A stretch of 12,427 nt of DNA from Paraglomus occultum (Eukaryota; Glomeromycota; Glomeromycetes; Paraglomerales; Paraglomeraceae): contig CAJVPJ010001086.1 of NCBI GenBank assembly GCA_910592205.1, forward strand, positions 1 to 12,427, written 5' to 3'. Below, in pieces: positions 8,250 through 12,427 of the stretch (position 1 is its first letter; every line of letters begins with the position of its first letter). The notes beneath the pieces were generated by a model, which did no database searches, had not been told where the DNA came from, and saw nothing but the letters and a program-made list of their open reading frames with translations. The translations under genes and the position numbers were made by a program.

Positions 8250-10341
8250 ATGTCGTTAGCATCAAGGACCGTAAATAATCCAGCAATTGACAACTTAGTT
8301 CAATCTTTTTCAGATGAAGATTTAAGACTTAAATGGATTCCTTGCTCACAAATTACCGACATAAAGCCAACTCAAACTGAAAATGTTCATTACGCAATTT
8401 ACACGCCGGTGGATAACGAGAAATACAGAGCCGAGGCCATGACGATAATGCTTTCATTACTCGGGAATGATGAAATCTGTACATCAACTTTTGTGAGTTT
8501 GCCAGAATATACTCACTTTCTATTTCAACACGCAAGTGCTGTAATGATACCAGTCACTTTAGACGATATTCCACCTGGCTTGAAGATCGCAACGAATTAA
8601 TAGAGGGGTTTACCAAGTACAATAATAACTACTATATGGTTGCTGATAGATGCTTTTACCATTGTTATTCTCTATACGGATTCTGCTCCGCATGTGGATT
8701 ACTCCGATGTAGTCCAGTGTGGTGCATCTGTGGACATAAACAATTATTCAATGGATGGACTAGCAACAATAAGCAGCTCGATGAGTTTATAAAGAAGACT
8801 CAGTCACAAACAAACTCAGCAAACGAAGCCTATTTGGAGTGGATTCCGTTCGATTGTATTGATAATGGATACTTTAACTTGTATCATCATCTACCTACTT
8901 ATACTCGTGCAAAGGTTAAATTGATTCCACTTAAGATAACAGACAAGACACATGATTTATATTATGCCGAGGTAAACTGTTTACTCATTCGTCATGTTTA
9001 CTGAATGGTTTAAATGATTATTGACTTATTATGTTTATTTTCACTAGCTATGTGATAAGCATCCAGATATTCTTAGCACGGATGTTTGGGATTTACATAT
9101 CATGCAATCGAACAAAAGTATTATCTAATACAAGAAGAGGATGGGCATGGATTATGTCTGGCGTGTACTCAGCGATTAGAACTTAAGATAAAGGCATTCT
9201 GTTATGACTGTAAAGCACCACGACCTCTTTGACTGGACTACGGGTAACAAGACGTTGGATTCATTCATTATGGAATCGTGGAGTAATGTGAGGACCATAT
9301 ATGATGTGTATATACAATGGATAGAGTATTCCACATTGATGAACGTACGAGAAATGACCTCATTACGCCATGCATGCACACACATAACAGATTGGTTAGA
9401 TCCAGCGATAAATAAATTGATAAAAGTGACACTCAAGCAGATCAGTGATGCCCGGTCGCATGATTATGATTTTCATCAAGTAAATTATTTTACGTGTAAA
9501 AATAATACAATTGATATTAAGCATTGATTGTTTATTGATTGTTTATTGATTGTGTTGTTTACTCATATTCAAATAGCTAACTCTGAAATACTCAAAGATA
9601 TTGACTCCTGATAATGTTTGGATAGTTGGAATTACTCAAGAACCATCCACTCGGCGATATTATTTAGTTTTCTACTACGACATACATACTATATGGGACA
9701 AGTTTATACAACTTTACAAACATTTATATGCTCCTATTAAGCACATGCAGTACAGCGACTTTTACGAACTCAAAGAGATCGGGTCTGGCGGCTACAGATC
9801 AGTTTATACTGCCAAATGTAAAAGGTATTCTGAAGATTGGGAGACGGTTGTGTTAAAACGGTATAAGAATTTTGATCAGACGTCGGAATTATTTGTTTCA
9901 GAGGTAAGCAACAATTAATGGTACTAATTAAAGCAACACTCAATTAACCGTTGTACTTATTGATATTTAATAGTTCAGAAATCATGCCAAGTGCGGTGTT
10001 CATTATTCCTTAAAATTTATGGAGTGACGCAAGATCCAGAAACAAAAGAGTACATGATTGTTATTCAATATGCTAACAATGGTAGTCTTTTGTCTTATTT
10101 GGGTCAAAATATTAACAATTTGACGTGGTTGGATAAATCACGACATTTGAGAGATATCGTATACTGTTTGGGAATTATTCATAATGCGGGATTAGTGCAC
10201 TGTGATCTTCATGGCGGAAGCATAGTTATGCATGACAATACGAGTTATACAAAGCCATTGATATGCGATCTTGGCCTTTCACGATCGGTGAATTTACACG
10301 AGTCAAGTCCAACCATTCAAGGCGCTTTAAGATACACTTCA
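8250..10341 (+). pseudogene. Kinase copy D: multiply frameshifted, 3'-truncated pseudogene
   Basis: Exon outlines match B and C: 8250-8971, 9048-9479, 9577-9903 and 9974-10341, with introns of 76, 97 and 70 bases that keep GT-AG ends. The start MSLASRT aligns with the starts of B and C. Lesions: about 4 bases lost at 8493-8499, so the first frame ends at 8600; about 10 bases lost at 9087-9090, giving an in-frame TAA at 9126; one extra base near 9230-9234, restoring the frame; and about 7 bases lost near 9990-10000. Retained pieces include the first cysteine cluster (FCSACGLLRC, WCICGH), WTTGN, IGSGGYRSVYTAK (the last loop glycine is changed to R), VVLKRY, HCDLHGG and CDLGLSRS. Homology ends at 10341 in the activation segment, before APE, so the rest of the C-lobe and the tail are missing. 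It cannot encode an active kinase; transcript fragments remain possible. Confidence 0.88.
9523..9553 (+). repeat. 11-bp tandem repeat in intron 2 of copy D
   Basis: The unit ATTGATTGTTT occurs 2.8 times in a row without mismatch inside the second intron. The matching intron of C is 71 bases against 97 here, so the repeat accounts for much of the extra length. It looks like a short slippage expansion with no evident function. Confidence 0.85.
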
Positions 10342-10446
10342 TAGTGAACAACTGTCTTGTTAGCAATACCATCTAAAGCAAACACTTCAACAACACTACC
10401 ACTCAGAAAAACAACATCAACAACAAACAACATTACAACATCACTA

Positions 10447-11607
10447 ATGAACACCAATGAACAACAGATCGCCACAATCATTGGACAAAAACTACTTGAT
10501 GGAATCTATAGACTGGCTTATGAAACTGCCAGAAGCGACCTTAGAAACGAATGCAGTCAACACTATGTCTCAAGTAGCAACAACAGATCTAATAACCAAA
10601 TGGATGAGGATGGAGATGATGTCAAACTCCAACTCCATGCTGACTGTGAATGGGGATGAAGTGATAGATTGGATGTCAATGACAATGGAGGAAATCAACA
10701 AGGTACTGAACCCAGAAATACTTCCACCAATCCAGAATATGCACCAACCATCATCTGGCAAGAATCTGCTGGAAGCTGTAACGAATCTGGATCACATTGG
10801 AATGGAAGTGACAGCAATGACAGCACCAATGAAAATTTCTGACAGTCATGTGACATCATTGCTGACAAAGTAAAAGGAGATTTGCCATACACCATCAACA
10901 GGCATAACTACTCTGATGATACTGACTATAGTATCTGTGAAATCGAAAATGACAGAAGGACCATTAAATATGTCATATGTGAAGGACACCCCTGGTTTTG
11001 CTTGGGAACAACAGAGGAGAATGAATGGTATGAACAATTGTGGCAAATGGGAGAATGGTATATACTAATATACTAATACCTGGCACCAGACCCCCAAGAA
11101 ACATCAGATACTCTGACAATGATTATGAAGAAGAAATGGTGTATTCAGAAAGATGCGAAACTCCCTATGATCACCTGTTATATGAACAGGATTAAGATTG
11201 AAGGGGAGAAAGAAAAAGTGCCAGGATCAAGACCTAAATCCATGGATCAAGTCAGAGAAAATCAGCAAAAGAAAAAACTGTTAGTAGGGGAAGGCTGGAG
11301 GGAGATGTGGGAAGAGGTGAAAAAGGAGATGGAATTAGAATTAAAAGGAGAGAAGGGATTGAGCAAGGAGATGTATTATATAATAGGATGTGTATTGGAA
11401 AATTATAAGAAAGGGAAAAAAGAGTTGTCTCAACATTGATATCAGACAGCCAAGATGATATATTCCATGTATAACAACCCTGATGAGGTAAATGATGGAA
11501 TTGCAATTAGAGACATAATCAGAAGAATGTGTAGAGAGGAATGGGTGAGGAAGATTTTAGGAGGGAGAATTGTTACAGCAAGTGGATCTGCTGAAGCAGA
11601 AAAGTGA
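10447..11607 (+). pseudogene. Decayed coding relic of unknown family, several in-frame stops
   Basis: One reading frame looks coding from ATG 10447 (MNTNEQQIATIIGQK) to TGA 11605, broken by stops at 10657 (TGA), 10840 (TGA), 11074 (TAA) and 11437 (TGA). Segments look like real protein: KYVICEGHPWFCLGT and EENEWYEQLWQ (10966-11043), then a charged, helix-prone part (GWREMWEEVKKEMELELKG) and AIRDIIRRMCREEWVRKIL near 11500-11557. Between 11055 and 11195 a different frame reads more naturally (PGTRPPRNIRYSDNDYEEE), so an indel pair is likely. An overlapping frame 10457-10873 (138 residues, Met-rich) is also open, and I cannot exclude that it is the real one at the 5' end. The acidic and charged low-complexity style suggests a gag-like or other element-borne protein, but no domain is recognised. 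It is not a functional gene as read here. Confidence 0.45.
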
Positions 11608-11676
11608 GTCACATGATAAAATCTTCCTCCACAGTTCCCCACAGTCACCACAAGGTTGATTTAATAAGATAGCATA

Positions 11677-11911
11677 CTAATTAGAAAAAAATTTGATGTT
11701 TCAAAAAATTGGTGTGCTAGTACCAAATGCTAATTAGGAAATATTTTGATGTTCAAAAATTGGTGACAGGATCAGTGCTAGTACCAAATGCTAATTAGGA
11801 AATATTTTGATGTTTCAAAAATTGGCAACGGGATCAGCATCAGTGCAAAAGACTAATTAGGAAAAAAAATTAATGTTTCAAAAATTGGTGATGGTGATGA
11901 CAGTGGCAATA
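11677..11911 (+). repeat. Four tandem copies of a ~60-bp unit upstream of a TATA box
   Basis: Units begin with CTAATTAG at 11677, 11730, 11791 and 11853, giving lengths of 53, 61, 62 and about 59 bases. Each holds a shared core, CTAATTAGGAAATATTTTGA followed by TGTTTCAAAAATTGG, with a more variable GGATCAGTGCTAGTACCAAATG part. Copies 2 and 3 are the closest pair. The array ends just before TATATAA, the usual place for repeated upstream activating sites, for example in the U3 part of a retroelement long terminal repeat. Confidence 0.85.
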
Positions 11912-11918
11912 GAAAAGA

Positions 11919-11925
11919 TATATAA
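11919..11925 (+). promoter_or_regulatory. TATA box after the 60-bp repeats
   Basis: TATATAA in the context AAGATATATAAGTG lies 8 bases after the last repeat unit. Transcription would start around 11950-11960 and run rightward. No gene is seen before the window ends, so the transcript's product is unknown. Confidence 0.5.
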
Positions 11926-12022
11926 GTGACTCTATTCCATCGTTCACTCTCATGTTGTGTATGTTGTGCGTTGTTTAATTGTTCTTAATAATCTAATACT
12001 AAGGATTGATCTAATCCATGGA

Positions 12023-12028
12023 AATAAA
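12023..12028 (+). terminator. Possible poly(A) signal downstream of the TATA box
   Basis: AATAAA lies about 100 bases after the TATA box. Repeats, TATA box and a nearby polyadenylation hexamer are in the order seen in a retroelement long terminal repeat, but no terminal TG...CA or primer binding site could be fixed, so this remains a weak call. Confidence 0.25.
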
Positions 12029-12101
12029 TAATTATACCCTTTTAAAATTTAAATCCCATATTTTATTTTCTTCCTATTGTTATCTCCACTTGAATTTTTA
12101 A

Positions 12102-12254
12102 CTACATAGCCCCTAGGCGAAAAGGTTAAGTAGTCAGAGCCCATTCAGGCTTGCAAAACTGTCTATTGAATTAATTTGGACAATACCTACATAGCCCTCA
12201 GACGAAAAGGTTAAGTTGTCAAAGCCCCTTCAGGCTTGCGAAACTGTCCATTGA
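12102..12254 (+). repeat. Two 68-bp direct repeats with a conserved small hairpin
   Basis: Copies at 12102-12169 and 12187-12254 align without gaps over 68 bases with 8 differences, separated by 17 bases (period 85). Each begins CTACATAGCCC and ends CTGTC(T/C)ATTGA. Inside each, a short stem with a six-base loop can form: GAGCC/GGCTT in copy 1 and AAGCC/GGCTT in copy 2. The single difference in the stem turns an A-T pair into a G-T wobble, so pairing is kept. The role is unknown. The remaining 12255-12427 shows only AT-rich sequence with no gene. Confidence 0.88.
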
Positions 12255-12427
12255 GCAAGTACATAATAACGGAAAGCAAATTTAGTTAATTGTTGTAGTG
12301 TGTCAATAATAGATTTTAATTGTTTAATTAGTTTAGGAAACAAGTGACAAACACTGGTAGAAGCAATGTTGTATGCTAGTTGTTTGATATGCCGCTCACT
12401 TCTGTAATACAGCTAGAAGGTGTAGCT

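Larger units (their letters stand above)
10342..12427 (+). mobile_element. Probable left part of an inserted element interrupting copy D
   Basis: At 10342 similarity to copies B and C stops within the activation segment and does not resume before the window ends. The new sequence differs in character: it begins with a CA/AAC-rich stretch (about 10371-10465), CpG is scarce to about 11640, it carries a decayed coding frame, and it then shows promoter-like tandem repeats and paired direct repeats. This fits an element inserted into the kinase gene, with its left edge at or near TAGTGAACAACTG. I see no transposase, reverse transcriptase, integrase or terminal inverted repeat, and the right end and any target duplication lie outside the window. 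A non-transposon rearrangement breakpoint is the main alternative. Confidence 0.4.

Noticed and set aside
9176-9436. 86-codon frame on the minus strand within copy D exon 2
   Set aside because: It is antisense to a recognisable, though frameshifted, kinase exon and has no motif of its own.
11604-11634. Possible intron starting GTGAGT at the end of the relic frame, ending CCTCCACAG
   Set aside because: It would be 31 bases (41 to the next CAG), much shorter than the 66-141 base introns supported elsewhere in the window.
11252-11651. Two overlapping minus-strand frames opposite the decayed relic
   Set aside because: They are Ser/Leu/Pro-rich complements of the purine-rich plus strand and show no motif.
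11677-12254. Repeat arrays considered as a CRISPR array
   Set aside because: The repeats are long, diverged and nearly contiguous without unique spacers of even length, and the genome is eukaryotic.
1-12427. tRNA, rRNA or other structured RNA genes
   Set aside because: No cloverleaf, A/B box pair or rRNA core sequence was recognised by eye on either strand.

Overview
The window looks like nuclear DNA of an arbuscular mycorrhizal fungus of the Rhizophagus type. It is AT-rich, its genes have short GT-AG introns, and its kinases carry wording typical of the greatly expanded Rhizophagus kinase family (a YGVTQDPETKEY hinge strand, an HCDLHGGN catalytic loop, and a zinc-knuckle/WTSGN/LEWIP preamble). 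This assignment rests on recognised family features; no database search was run.

Layout. Four paralogous kinase genes fill most of the window. Copy A (2-292, +) is only the 3' end of a gene entering from the left. Copy B (4203-1390, -) is nearly complete but has a one-base frameshift at its ATP-binding loop. Copy C (6972-4419, -) is the one intact copy: four exons, 781 residues. Copy D (8250-10341, +) is a pseudogene with four separate small indel frameshifts, cut off in the activation segment. A and B converge, B and C are head to tail, and C and D diverge from a 1.28 kb spacer. The A-B spacer holds only weak coding-like fragments; I see no gene in the C-D spacer.

Architecture. By eye, the kinase preamble is a chain of repeats. 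Each repeat looks like the amino-terminal lobe of the family's own kinase domain (beta1-beta3, then beta4-beta5) joined to a cysteine knuckle and a WT..N..LD.FI segment. Three such units have lost the ATP-binding residues; the fourth has a normal glycine loop and lysine and joins the catalytic C-lobe. All introns are phase 0, and three of the four units are split at the same place by them, which suggests growth by exon duplication.

Right end. At 10342 kinase homology stops abruptly and a different kind of sequence starts. It holds a CpG-poor, purine-rich coding relic with in-frame stops (10447-11607), four copies of a roughly 60-bp repeat directly upstream of a TATA box, and a pair of 68-bp direct repeats. 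This is best explained as part of a mobile element inserted into copy D, but its right end is outside the window and no transposase or reverse transcriptase is visible.
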